DNA of 56,829 nt from assembly GCA_944386835.1 (NCBI GenBank), contig CALXCQ010000097.1, positions 1 through 56,829 on the forward strand, written 5' to 3'. The notes beneath the pieces were generated by a model. It had not been told where the DNA came from. It did not search any database and saw nothing but the letters and a program-made list of their open reading frames with translations. Made by a program: the position numbers and the translations under genes. Positions within the stretch are counted from its first letter, which is position 1, and each line of letters begins with the position of its first letter. Positions 33,807 through 42,743 of the stretch are shown in pieces. The stretch is from an uncultured Oscillospiraceae bacterium (GTDB lineage: Bacteria > Bacillota > Clostridia > Oscillospirales > Oscillospiraceae).

Positions 33807-34844
33807 ATGCTAGAAGTAAAACACGGGCAAGTTCTTATCTTAAACCAACAGGAATGTAAGAAACTAATACGGGAAGAAGAAGTCCCACAGCTTATGGAAG
33901 ATGTTTTACGAGACTTTTCCAATGGTGAAGTCATCAATCCCCTTAAGACACATATGCCGTTTTATTCTCAATATAATTCTTATCTCAACGCCATGCCCTG
34001 CTGGCTAAAAAACAGAAATGTAGCCGGCATCAAGTGGGCTGGTTCCGGTGAAGATAACCCCAGGACGATTGGATTCCCCCAATCGGTTGCTACACTCATT
34101 CTCAACGATCCGGAAACCACACTGCCTCTGGCATTTATGGACAGCACCTATATTATGGCGTTGCGGACAGGTGCAGTTGCTGCAGTTATGGCCAAATACT
34201 GCTGTAAAAAAGATACCAGAGTTATGACAATTATCGGTGCTGGTGTACAGGGTACCAGTGCTTTCCGAATGGTCATGCTAACCATGCCAGAGATTGAAGA
34301 AGTACGGGTTGTCGATATCAATCCCCAGGCAACTCAGAATCTGATTGCACAAGGCCAAAAACTCTACCCCCATCTCAAGTTCGTTGCAGAGCAGAATCTG
34401 CAAGTTGCCCTAAAAGGTTCCCACTTGGTAATTCCTGCAGCCCATAGTGCCGGAAGCAGTGGCGCTGGCATTTTGGATGATCTGGAGTTAGATCCCGGTA
34501 CCACCATTGTCGGCATTTCCGGTGGATTATCCCTCGCCAAAGTTCGGCAGCGCTGTGACCGCTCCATTTTAGACTACATTAAATGCTTCGTATACCGTAT
34601 TAATGCTACACGGGATTACATGAAAGAATTATATGGCCTTGAAGTTGCAGAAGTGGATGAGAGTGTAGCCGACTGTGAAATCGGTGACGTCATCGCAGGA
34701 AAAGCTCCCGGCCGTCTGTCTGACACTGAGATTGTCCACGCCGCAGGTGTGGGTATGGGAATAGAAGATGTGATCGTAGCAAATGTGATCTATCACCGCG
34801 CTCTGGAACAGGAAATCGGTATCGTTGTGGATATCATTAATTAA
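33807..34844 (+). CDS. Ornithine cyclodeaminase / mu-crystallin family protein
   Basis: 345 residues. The Rossmann dinucleotide loop reads MTIIGAGVQGTSAFRM near residue 141, preceded by MALRTGAVAAVMAKY, the conserved substrate/NAD region of ornithine cyclodeaminase, alanine dehydrogenase and ketimine reductase relatives. The family uses bound or free NAD(P) on amino or imino acids, giving proline from ornithine or reducing imines. The exact substrate is not deducible. GAGGAG precedes the ATG. It stands alone and ends in a strong terminator. It would fit downstream of the peptide catabolism seen elsewhere in the window, but there is no direct link. Confidence 0.85.
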   Translation: MLEVKHGQVLILNQQECKKLIREEEVPQLMEDVLRDFSNGEVINPLKTHMPFYSQYNSYLNAMPCWLKNRNVAGIKWAGSGEDNPRTIGFPQSVATLILNDPETTLPLAFMDSTYIMALRTGAVAAVMAKYCCKKDTRVMTIIGAGVQGTSAFRMVMLTMPEIEEVRVVDINPQATQNLIAQGQKLYPHLKFVAEQNLQVALKGSHLVIPAAHSAGSSGAGILDDLELDPGTTIVGISGGLSLAKVRQRCDRSILDYIKCFVYRINATRDYMKELYGLEVAEVDESVADCEIGDVIAGKAPGRLSDTEIVHAAGVGMGIEDVIVANVIYHRALEQEIGIVVDIIN

Positions 34845-34873
34845 ATATCAAAACATTTCCTAGCATTCGCTCG

Positions 34874-34916
34874 AAGCTGCTCTTCTGTTTTCTTATTACA
34901 GAAGAGCAGCTTTTTT
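34874..34916 (+). terminator. Terminator after the ornithine cyclodeaminase-family gene
   Basis: aagctgctcttctgt (34874-34888) pairs perfectly with acagaagagcagctt (34898-34912), followed by a T-tract. Confidence 0.88.
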
Positions 34917-35024
34917 CTTCTGGCTATGGTAAATATCCGTTTTCCTTCCTTGTAAATTGTTTGTATTCCAAAAAAACAGGGAATCCTATATTGTAAAATT
35001 GCATAAAAAAATCTTTGCATTTTT

Positions 35025-35091
35025 ATGATTGATTTTGATTGAAATTGAACAAAATATGATATATATTTAATTTGCAATCAAAATCAATCAT
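35025..35091 (+). promoter_or_regulatory. Fructose operon operator: widely spaced perfect inverted repeat
   Basis: atgattgattttgattg (35025-35041) is repeated as its exact inverse at 35075-35091, 33 bp apart. Promoter-like AT-rich sequence (TTGAAC at 35045-35050 and tatattt at 35062-35068) lies between. DeoR-family fructose repressors bind such paired sites and may loop the DNA. The promoter boxes themselves are less certain. Confidence 0.7.
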
Positions 35092-35113
35092 TTTGGAAGG
35101 GACGAATTTCGAG

Positions 35114-35857
35114 ATGTTCGCAGAGCAGAGGTTTGCTGCCATTTTAGAAGAACTGGAACAACACCAAGCGGCCAATGTCAGTCGTCTATGTCAGATTACC
35201 GGTGCCTCTGAAGCTACCATTCGCCGTGATTTGACAGTATTGGCGGATCAGGGTCTATTGACAAAAGTGCATGGCGGGGCCACACTCATCGGGCAGGAAT
35301 TTGAAAAGCAGGAACCGGACATTGATACAAAGCACAATCTGCATGCGGCTGAAAAGTTAAAAATTGCCCGCTATGCTGCCTCTTTGATTCAAAACAGTGA
35401 TGTTGTATTTTTAGACGCCGGCACTACAACGCTGCCTATGGTATCCTTTCTCAAAGGTTCCGGCGCAATTTTTGTCACAAACGGCATTAGCTGCGCTCAA
35501 CAGCTGGTCATTCAAGGGCTGCAGGCTTATACCTTAGGCGGCCAATTAAAAGCTGGTACACAGGCAATTATTGGTGCACAAGCAATTCAATCTTTGGAAC
35601 AATATAACTTCACAAAAGCATTTTTGGGTACCAACGGCATCTCGATTCGTCAAGGGTTCACCACCCCCGATCCCGAGGAAGCCGCAGTCAAAGCAAAAGC
35701 CTCTCACCGGGCTTACTTAAGCTTTGTGTTGGCCGACTCCAGTAAATTTGACAAAGTGACTACTGCAACCATGTTCCCCTTGGAAGCTGCGACCATTATC
35801 ACGGATCATCTTCCAAATCCCAGCTATTTGGACCACACTATTATTAAGGAGGTCTGA
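35114..35857 (+). CDS. fruR: DeoR-family repressor of the fructose operon (FruR type)
   Basis: 247 residues. The N-terminal helix-turn-helix (RFAAILEELEQHQAANVSRL, then GASEATIRRDLTVLADQGLL near residues 5-55) is followed by the sugar-phosphate sensing DeoRC domain with its DAGTT motif (FLDAGTTTLPMV) near residue 100. Fructose-1-phosphate is the usual inducer of such proteins beside fruK. The ATG at 35114 is preferred; an in-frame TTG upstream lies in the operator. It is the first gene of fruR-fruK-fruA-ptsH-ptsI, and the paired inverted repeats before it support autoregulation. Confidence 0.9.
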   Translation: MFAEQRFAAILEELEQHQAANVSRLCQITGASEATIRRDLTVLADQGLLTKVHGGATLIGQEFEKQEPDIDTKHNLHAAEKLKIARYAASLIQNSDVVFLDAGTTTLPMVSFLKGSGAIFVTNGISCAQQLVIQGLQAYTLGGQLKAGTQAIIGAQAIQSLEQYNFTKAFLGTNGISIRQGFTTPDPEEAAVKAKASHRAYLSFVLADSSKFDKVTTATMFPLEAATIITDHLPNPSYLDHTIIKEV

Positions 35858-35859
35858 AA

Positions 35860-36765
35860 TTGATCTATACCGTTACCTTTAATCCAGCTTTGGATTATGT
35901 TATGAAGTTAACTACTCTGCAAACCGGTCAAGTCAATCGGAGTCTGGATGAAGAAATTCAGTTTGGTGGAAAGGGAATCAATGTTTCCACCGTACTAAAA
36001 AATCTGGGTTGGCAAAGCGTCGCTTTAGGTTATGTGGCAGGCTTCACCGGGCAAGCATTGGTGCAGGGACTTCAAGCTATTGGTATTACAACAGATTTTA
36101 TTACTCTGCCACAGGGCATGACACGGATTAATGTGAAAATTAAAGGGAGCGAAGAAACAGAAATCAATGGACGCGGTCCTGAAATTGGGGCAGAAGCTTT
36201 ACTGGCCCTGATGGAGAAACTGGATATTCTACAACCGGGAGACTGTCTTGTATTGGCCGGTTCGATTCCATCGGGAGTTCCAAGTGATATCTATGAGCAG
36301 ATTCTTTCCCGCTTGACTGACCGGCAAATTCTCAGTGTGGTGGATGCAACCGGGTCCCTTCTGTCCAACGTGCTGCCCTATCATCCATTTTTGATAAAGC
36401 CCAACAATCAGGAGTTGGGTGAACTGTTTCAAACCGTTTTGGAAACGGACGCAGAAATTATTCGCTGTGCCCGGCAGTTGCAGGCAGACGGTGCCAGAAA
36501 TGTACTGGTATCCATGGCAGCAAAAGGTTCCATTTTATTGGATGAATCGGGGACAGTCCACCGACTGGGGGTACCCAAAGGAACTGTCAAAAATTCTGTG
36601 GGAGCTGGAGATTCCATGGTTGCCGGATTTTTGGCCGGGTGGCTGGAAACCGGAGACTATGCATATGCTCATCGTATGGGCGCTGCAACTGGTTCTGCAA
36701 CGGCCTTTTCATTGGGTCTGGCTCAGAAAGAAGCCGTTGAAACTTTATTAAAAAGTTCATTTTGA
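35860..36765 (+). CDS. fruK: 1-phosphofructokinase
   Basis: 301 residues of the PfkB kinase family. It begins MIYTVTFNPALDYVMKL, keeps the GGKGINVSTVLKNLG substrate motif near 37-51, and ends with the catalytic GAGDSMVAGFLAG signature near 248, in which Asp is the base. It phosphorylates fructose-1-phosphate, made by the PTS, to fructose-1,6-bisphosphate for glycolysis. Translation starts at TTG (35860) with AAGGAGGT in place; the gap to fruR is 2 bp, indicating coupling. Confidence 0.93.
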   Translation: MIYTVTFNPALDYVMKLTTLQTGQVNRSLDEEIQFGGKGINVSTVLKNLGWQSVALGYVAGFTGQALVQGLQAIGITTDFITLPQGMTRINVKIKGSEETEINGRGPEIGAEALLALMEKLDILQPGDCLVLAGSIPSGVPSDIYEQILSRLTDRQILSVVDATGSLLSNVLPYHPFLIKPNNQELGELFQTVLETDAEIIRCARQLQADGARNVLVSMAAKGSILLDESGTVHRLGVPKGTVKNSVGAGDSMVAGFLAGWLETGDYAYAHRMGAATGSATAFSLGLAQKEAVETLLKSSF

Positions 36766-36792
36766 TTTGTTTTAATAGAAAGGAGAATTCCC

Positions 36793-38700
36793 ATGCGTAT
36801 TGTTGATCTGTTACAGCCCAGTCGTATTTTACTCCGCGCTTCGGCAGAAGATCAAACTGCAGTACAAAACCAGCTTGTAGATTTGCAAATGCTCAGTGGA
36901 GCCATTTCCAATCGGGATGAATATCTAGAAGCAATCAGAGCCCGGGAGGCTCAAGGTAGTACTGCGATTGAAGCAGGGATTGCAGTTCCCCACGCAAAAT
37001 CCCAATGTGTCAGTGCACCTTGTCTTTCGGCTATGACACTGGTAAACGGTGTAGATTACCACGCTATGGATGGAAAACCCTCTGACCTTTTCTTTATCAT
37101 CGCAGCTCCTTTGGCTGGTGACGTGCACCTTGAGATTCTTTCTCATTTGATGACACTGCTCATGGACCCCAACTTTACTAAAGAACTTCGAAGCGCCACA
37201 AATCCTGAAACATTTTTGGCCATTATTGATCGCTATGAATCGGAAAAGTATCCAGAATCCCCTACTGTTACACAGAAGCAAAGACCAACCGCACAGATTT
37301 TGGCTGTCACTGCCTGCCCCACCGGAATTGCTCACACGTATATGGCAGCGGAAGCCCTGGAGAAAAAAGGAAAAGAGTTGGGAATTTCAGTACGGGTAGA
37401 AACCCAAGGCTCCGGTGGCGCCAAAAACATTTTAACATCTGCAGAAATTGCTGCATGTGACGGAGTTATTATAGCCGCTGATAAAGAGGTGGATTTAGCC
37501 CGCTTTGATGGAAAACCGCTCATTCAGGTTCCCGTTTCAGAGGGTATTCACCGGCCAGAGGCACTCATCCAGGCTGCACCAAAAGCTCCCATTTATCACC
37601 ATAGCGGCAGTGTAGCGGTGCAGGCCATAGAAAATGAAAGTTTTGGACGAAAACTCTACAAGCAATTGATGAATGGTGTTAGCCACATGCTTCCCTTTGT
37701 AATCGGCGGTGGAATTCTCATTGCTTTGGCCTTTTTACTAGACGATGCCTCCATTGACTACGCAAACTTTGGTACTAACACGCCCATCGCGGCATGGTTT
37801 AAAAATATAGGTGGCGTTGCATTTAATTTTATGCTGCCTATTTTGGCTGCCTATATTGCCATGTCCATTGCAGACCGGCCCGGTTTGATGGTTGGTTTTG
37901 TAGGTGGCGCACTGGCTGTGTCTGGTGCTACCTTCTCCTCACCTGCAGGTTCTGATGTCTCAGCTGGTTTTTTAGGTGCTTTAATCGCCGGCTTTGCAGG
38001 CGGGTATCTGACATTGGGCCTGCGAAAAGTCTGTGATAAATTGCCCAATTCCTTGGAAGGGATTAAACCTGTTCTCATTTACCCCTTGGTAGGTCTGCTG
38101 CTTATTGGCCTTTTCATGTGTCTGATCAATCCCATTGTTGGCGCTCTGAACAATGCGCTTTATAATGGTCTTGCCACTATGGGAAACGGAAGTAAAATCG
38201 TTTTAGGCTTTGTAGTTGCAGCAATGATGGCCATCGACATGGGAGGGCCTTTTAATAAAGCCGCCTATCTGTTCGGTACTTCTACTCTGGCAACGGCCAA
38301 TATCGCCGCCGGTGGGTCTGATGTGATGGCCGCCGTTATGATTGGCGGCATGGTACCACCGATTGCAATCGCCCTCGCTACCACATTCTTTAAAAATCGG
38401 TTTACCCAGGAAGAACGCAAATCCGGACCCGTCAATTATATTATGGGTCTGTGCTTTATTACGGAAGGTGCAATTCCCTTTGCGGCCAGCGATCCCCTCC
38501 GGGTTCTTCCTTCCTGCATCATTGGTTCGGGTATTGCCGGTGCTCTATCTATGGTATTTGGATGCGCCTCTCCAGCTCCCCACGGTGGTCTGTTTGTCTT
38601 CCCGGTCATGCACAATATTGTCGGTTATGTAATCGCCCTAGTGGTTGGTTCTCTTGTGGGTATGATCCTCTTAGCTCTATTAAAAAAGAAAAAAGCGTAA
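36793..38700 (+). CDS. fruA: Fructose-specific PTS enzyme IIABC
   Basis: 635 residues in the order IIA-IIB-IIC. IIA (about 1-150) holds the phosphorylated His in GIAVPHAKSQ. IIB (about 168-265) has the cysteine motif TACPTGIAHTYMAAEAL. IIC (about 295-630) is the membrane channel of about nine or ten helices. It imports fructose while making fructose-1-phosphate. GGAG is present before the ATG, 27 bp after fruK. All three domains are complete. Confidence 0.95.
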   Translation: MRIVDLLQPSRILLRASAEDQTAVQNQLVDLQMLSGAISNRDEYLEAIRAREAQGSTAIEAGIAVPHAKSQCVSAPCLSAMTLVNGVDYHAMDGKPSDLFFIIAAPLAGDVHLEILSHLMTLLMDPNFTKELRSATNPETFLAIIDRYESEKYPESPTVTQKQRPTAQILAVTACPTGIAHTYMAAEALEKKGKELGISVRVETQGSGGAKNILTSAEIAACDGVIIAADKEVDLARFDGKPLIQVPVSEGIHRPEALIQAAPKAPIYHHSGSVAVQAIENESFGRKLYKQLMNGVSHMLPFVIGGGILIALAFLLDDASIDYANFGTNTPIAAWFKNIGGVAFNFMLPILAAYIAMSIADRPGLMVGFVGGALAVSGATFSSPAGSDVSAGFLGALIAGFAGGYLTLGLRKVCDKLPNSLEGIKPVLIYPLVGLLLIGLFMCLINPIVGALNNALYNGLATMGNGSKIVLGFVVAAMMAIDMGGPFNKAAYLFGTSTLATANIAAGGSDVMAAVMIGGMVPPIAIALATTFFKNRFTQEERKSGPVNYIMGLCFITEGAIPFAASDPLRVLPSCIIGSGIAGALSMVFGCASPAPHGGLFVFPVMHNIVGYVIALVVGSLVGMILLALLKKKKA

Positions 38701-38726
38701 TTTCAGTTTGGAAAGGAAGAACAAAA

Positions 38727-38990
38727 ATGGTCTCTGCTACTACAAAAATTGTCAACCCTATGGGAATGCATATGCGTCCGGCCCAGCTTTTCGTAAACAC
38801 TGCCAGTAAATTTCAAAGTGATATCACCATTCTTTATCAAGGCAACCGAATTAATGCCAAAAGCATTATGCATTTAATGGCAGCGTGTTTAAAGCAAGGC
38901 AGCGAATTAGAAATTGAATGTCAGGGCCCCGATGAGGCAGAAGCATTGGCACAAACCGTCGCTCTCATAGAATCGGGTCTGGGAGAATAA
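38727..38990 (+). CDS. ptsH: HPr phosphocarrier protein
   Basis: 87 residues, the standard HPr length. His15 lies in PMGMHMRPAQ, the phosphorylated residue, and Ser46 in NAKSIMHLM, the HPr-kinase site that ties Gram-positive HPr to catabolite repression. The ATG at 38727 follows AAAGGAAG. It carries phosphate from Enzyme I to the IIA domain encoded just upstream. It may serve other PTS systems elsewhere; none is visible here. Confidence 0.93.
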   Translation: MVSATTKIVNPMGMHMRPAQLFVNTASKFQSDITILYQGNRINAKSIMHLMAACLKQGSELEIECQGPDEAEALAQTVALIESGLGE

Positions 38991-39021
38991 AAGGATCTCT
39001 GGCGTGCAAAGGAGGGTTTCT

Positions 39022-40737
39022 ATGAGATTGCAGGGCATTGGTGCCTCAGATGGTATTGGGATCGGGACCGCAGTCCGGTTTTTAGAAGAGAATCTAGACT
39101 TTTCAAATATCGTCTCTGCCGGAACGGAAGCTGAAAAACTCCGATTGCAAACGGCAATTCAGAACTTTCGCGATGTCACTACCGATATGGCAGAACAAGT
39201 AAGAAATAAGCTGGGAGATAAAGATGCCGAAATCTTGACCGGACAGCTCATGATGCTGGAAGATCCTTATCTCAGTGCAGAATTGAATCAAACAATTGAG
39301 AAGGGGCAATGTGCGGAAGCTGCTGTTTATGAAATTCTAACTAACTATGCCAATTTATTCTCAAGCATGGAAGACTCCCTCATGCAGCAACGTGCAACCG
39401 ATGTGATTGATTTAAGAACGCGTCTTTTGAAAACACTTTTGGGAAAGCAAGATTTGGACTACTCTCAACTGCCACACAATTGTGTGTTGCTGCTCCATGA
39501 ACTCACTCCCTCTATTGCAGTAGGCTTGCCTATAGAACGTGTCGCAGCTATCGTTACTGAAGTTGGGGGCCGTACCAGTCATGCGGCGATTTTAGCCCGC
39601 TCTTTACAATTACCTGCGGTTTTGGGAGTTTCTGGAGTACTGCATCAGGTGAAGGACCAGGAAACCTTAGTGGTCGACGGTACGGAAGGGATTGTCATCT
39701 TATCTCCTGAAGAAACTGTATTACAGTCTTATCAGGAAAAGCTACTGCACTATCGCCAGGAATTGGAACTTCTTTCCGTATATCGCAATCGCAAGACACA
39801 GGATGCTGACGGGAATTGCGTAACATTACTCTGCAATATTGGCTCTGTACAGGAAGCGCAAATTGCACAGGAAAATGGGGCAGAAGGTATCGGTCTTTTC
39901 CGCACAGAGTTCCTATTTATGGACCGTGCCAGTGCACCGACAGAGGAAGAACAGTATGAGGCCTATGCGGCAGTCTCAAATATCTTCCAAGGGAAAGAGG
40001 TTATCGTCCGTACGCTGGATATCGGCGGGGATAAAGGCATTCCCTATTTCCATATGGACGCAGAGGAAAATCCATTCCTGGGATATCGGGCCATCCGGTA
40101 TTGTCTTGACCATACGGATCTTTACAAGACACAGCTACGAGCTCTCCTGCGCGCTAGCAGTCGGCACCATAATTTAAAAATCATGGTACCCTTTGTCACC
40201 AGTATCGAAGAGCTTCGCTCTGCAAAGCAGTTGTTAAACGAATGCAAAAAAGAGCTGTCCGCACAAAACATTCCTTATGACGCTGAAATACCTCTGGGAA
40301 TTATGGTGGAAACACCTGCCGCTGTCCAAATCGCGGATCTTTTAGCACAAGAAGCAGACTTCTTTTCCATCGGTACAAATGATCTGACCCAATATACTCT
40401 TGCTGTCGACCGTGGAAATCCCAAAGTAAGCAATCTTTATACACCTCTTCATCCCGCTGTCTTACGATCGATCTGTTCTGTCGTGGAAGCTGCTCAAAAT
40501 GCCCATATTCCTGTTGGAATGTGCGGAGAAGCGGCGGCAGATCCCAGGCTGGTCCCGTTACTTTTGTTCTGGGGGTTGGAAGAATTTTCTGTCAGCATTT
40601 CCAGCCTGTTGCAAATTCGCAAAGAAATTGGAACCTGGAAAATCTCTCAGGCTGCCGCCCTTACCAAAACAGTCATGGCCATGGGAAATACACACGATAT
40701 TGTAACGTATCTGGACACTCAACTTTCCTCCCGTTAA
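39022..40737 (+). CDS. ptsI: PTS Enzyme I (phosphoenolpyruvate-protein phosphotransferase)
   Basis: 571 residues. The active His lies in GGRTSHAAILARSLQLPA near residue 188. The PEP-binding C-terminal half contains GIGLFRTEFLFM, TLDIGGDKGIPYF and the signature region DFFSIGTNDLTQYTLAVDRG. It starts the phosphate relay from PEP to HPr. GGAGG precedes the ATG at 39022, 31 bp after ptsH. General PTS proteins inside a fructose operon suggest that fructose may be the main PTS sugar of this organism, although a second copy elsewhere cannot be excluded. Confidence 0.95.
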   Translation: MRLQGIGASDGIGIGTAVRFLEENLDFSNIVSAGTEAEKLRLQTAIQNFRDVTTDMAEQVRNKLGDKDAEILTGQLMMLEDPYLSAELNQTIEKGQCAEAAVYEILTNYANLFSSMEDSLMQQRATDVIDLRTRLLKTLLGKQDLDYSQLPHNCVLLLHELTPSIAVGLPIERVAAIVTEVGGRTSHAAILARSLQLPAVLGVSGVLHQVKDQETLVVDGTEGIVILSPEETVLQSYQEKLLHYRQELELLSVYRNRKTQDADGNCVTLLCNIGSVQEAQIAQENGAEGIGLFRTEFLFMDRASAPTEEEQYEAYAAVSNIFQGKEVIVRTLDIGGDKGIPYFHMDAEENPFLGYRAIRYCLDHTDLYKTQLRALLRASSRHHNLKIMVPFVTSIEELRSAKQLLNECKKELSAQNIPYDAEIPLGIMVETPAAVQIADLLAQEADFFSIGTNDLTQYTLAVDRGNPKVSNLYTPLHPAVLRSICSVVEAAQNAHIPVGMCGEAAADPRLVPLLLFWGLEEFSVSISSLLQIRKEIGTWKISQAAALTKTVMAMGNTHDIVTYLDTQLSSR

Positions 40738-40761
40738 TTTCCTTCTGTTTTCCCTTCTGCA

Positions 40762-40799
40762 CAAGGACCCCGCCGATAAAAATATCGGCGGGGTCCTTG
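40762..40799 (+). terminator. Perfect 17-bp terminator hairpin after the fructose operon
   Basis: Positions 40762-40778 pair exactly with 40783-40799 across a 4-nt loop, 25 bases after the Enzyme I stop codon. The T-tract is weak, but the stem is among the strongest in the window. Confidence 0.8.
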
Positions 40800-40916
40800 T
40801 CATTACAGCTTTCAAAATTCTCTGTTGAAAACCTTCAAAACGTGGATTTACCGCTTATACAAATTTCAACCAGTAATCCAACATTTCATTCCCATGCTCA
40901 GGTTATTCAAGCCTTC

Positions 40917-41207
40917 TCACAACAGACAGGTACATGCCACAAAATGATTGGGCGACACTTCCCGCAGTGGAACGTCTTCCTGCATACAAGCCTCTGTTGC
41001 ATAGGGGCAACGAGGTGCAAAGCGGCAGCCTGGCTTGGGATTGACCGGAGAGACAACCTCCCCTTTGATGACATCCATATCCTTGCGATGATGAATGTCA
41101 GGAATCGGTATCGCGCTTAACAGTGCTTGGGTATAGGGATGCAGAGGATTGGCAAACAATTCTCTCTTATCACATTTTTCAATGCATTTGCCCAAATACA
41201 TAACCAT
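40917..41207 (-). pseudogene. 3' remnant of a dppF-type peptide ATPase gene
   Basis: The 96-codon frame matches only the C-terminal about 95 residues of DppF/OppF. Starting at MVMYLGKC, it runs through HPYTQALLSAIP, GEVVSPVNPKPGCRFAPRCPY and PNHFVACTC, parallel to the last third of the intact dppF-like gene at 5778-6740. Walker A, signature and Walker B are absent. An in-frame stop occurs just before the MVMY point, so the rest of the gene has been lost or replaced. It lies between the fructose operon and tRNA-Gly. A degraded duplicate or deletion scar is likely; a functional short protein is unlikely but not impossible. Confidence 0.8.
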
Positions 41208-41354
41208 ACCGCCTTAATTTTTGCATATGCCTTTATCTAGGCCTATAAATTTGCACATTACGCAAAAGTCTTGTAGTAGAACACTAGGGAATGTGAACCC
41301 ACATTCCCTATACCATCATATAAGATACATTTTGCCATATCAATTCTTCTACTT

Positions 41355-41430
41355 TGGAGCGGGTGACGAGGCTCGAACTCGCTACCTCCACCTTGGCAAG
41401 GTGGCGCTCTACCAGATGAGCTACACCCGC
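41355..41430 (-). tRNA. tRNA-Gly (anticodon GCC)
   Basis: On the minus strand GCGGGTG pairs with CACCCGC. The D-arm is AGCTCATCTGGTAGAGC, the anticodon stem-loop CCACC-TTGCCAA-GGTGG gives anticodon GCC, and the T-arm GCGAGTTCGAGCCTCGT (with one mismatch) is followed by an encoded CCA. Confidence 0.95.
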
Positions 41431-41506
41431 ACAAACCGTGCAGGACTATTATAGCAAGCAATCGCAAAAAGTCAATACTTTAGCCATCCATTTTTCCTGC
41501 AGTTTT

Positions 41507-42715
41507 TCACTCCACTTGGGTTTCCCCTTCCTCAGGCTGCAAAGTCTCCGGCTGTTCCATGTCCTGTTCCATTTCCGACTCGCTTTCTTGCATGTCTTGT
41601 TCTTCTGCTTCTCCCTCTGACATGTTTGCTTCCGGATCACTGGATTCCTCCGCATCCAACGGTTCTGGCGCTTCCACAGGATTATTGTTGATTAACTGCA
41701 AACCACTCCCATTGAAAATGTCATGGGCTACATTCACAGTGTATTCTATGCCGTCCAGCACAACCAGATTTCCATAGTGCACCGATCCGTCTTTTTCTTC
41801 TTTCACCACAGAGGCGGTAATCCCGCTCTGGCCGCAAATCAGCCAAATTGCACGGGCAACCCCTTCTTCCTCTGCAATTCCTTCGCACAACGCCGAATAC
41901 ACCGGGTTGATACTTTCCCCTTCCTCATAGGAAAAGCGCCGTTGTAAATAGACATAAATCAACTGCATTTTTTCCCATTCGCTGCCGGCATAACGCACAT
42001 ACTGGGCTGCCGCCGCAACATTGGTTAAAATGGCAGTCTTTTTCTCAAGCAACTCTTGATGAGAATTCTGATACTGGAAACTGATCTCCATAATTTTGGT
42101 AGCACCTGTCTCCGGATACAAATTTACTGTAACCTGAGGGTTTTCTACCACAACGCCAGGATTTCTCTCATAATATTCCTGCGCCATTTGAACCGGGTCA
42201 TAGTCTTCGTAATAAGAAATACGTACCGCTACCCTTTCTTTATAACTTCCCATCGCGCTGGCAACTACTTCTCTTAGCTCTTCTTTTGAGCCAACCTGAC
42301 GGATAGAGCGAATTTCTTCCACACTCCTACGGAACGTGGTAGTAATCTTAACCTCGTAATACGACACAATCAGATTACATTCATGCGTCATATAATCCAC
42401 TGCATAAGCTCCCAAGGGATTTTTCTTGGAAACCTCGTAAGTAGCTTTTGCCACATCCTCCTCAACATCACCGGAAGCATACTTATAAATACGAACGGTT
42501 CCGGTTTCGACACCATTTTCAACAAATGATAAAATTGCATTTTTGAGTTCTGCAAAGTTCTCCACCAAAATTGCTTCCGTGTTATCTACCGCAGGTTCCT
42601 GTTCTGCATGGGGCGTAATGGAATAGTATTCTGTCTGAATCAAGCGATTACAGCCAGAAAAGAAGGCAGCAAACATCATCGCACAAAGAATGATGCCAAA
42701 ATACGCCTTTCTCAT
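41507..42715 (-). CDS. Transglutaminase-like lipoprotein
   Basis: 402 residues. The signal ends in a lipobox (FFSGC, Cys22), so the protein is tethered outside the membrane. The about 200 residues after that show no family I know. Residues about 245-345 resemble a transglutaminase-like core: a conserved Cys in YSALCEGIAEEEGVARAIWL, a His in VHYGNLVVL and an acidic residue after the next strand (VNVAHDI). Many bacterial members are proteases or structural proteins. The last about 50 residues are very acidic (Glu/Met/Gln rich) and probably disordered. It is the last gene of a minus-strand run starting with the ParE-like gene and lies 28 bp after the YitT gene. Its function is unknown. Confidence 0.75.
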   Translation of the reverse strand: MRKAYFGIILCAMMFAAFFSGCNRLIQTEYYSITPHAEQEPAVDNTEAILVENFAELKNAILSFVENGVETGTVRIYKYASGDVEEDVAKATYEVSKKNPLGAYAVDYMTHECNLIVSYYEVKITTTFRRSVEEIRSIRQVGSKEELREVVASAMGSYKERVAVRISYYEDYDPVQMAQEYYERNPGVVVENPQVTVNLYPETGATKIMEISFQYQNSHQELLEKKTAILTNVAAAAQYVRYAGSEWEKMQLIYVYLQRRFSYEEGESINPVYSALCEGIAEEEGVARAIWLICGQSGITASVVKEEKDGSVHYGNLVVLDGIEYTVNVAHDIFNGSGLQLINNNPVEAPEPLDAEESSDPEANMSEGEAEEQDMQESESEMEQDMEQPETLQPEEGETQVE

Positions 42716-42743
42716 TACACCCCTCCTTTACAAACCTGTAACC

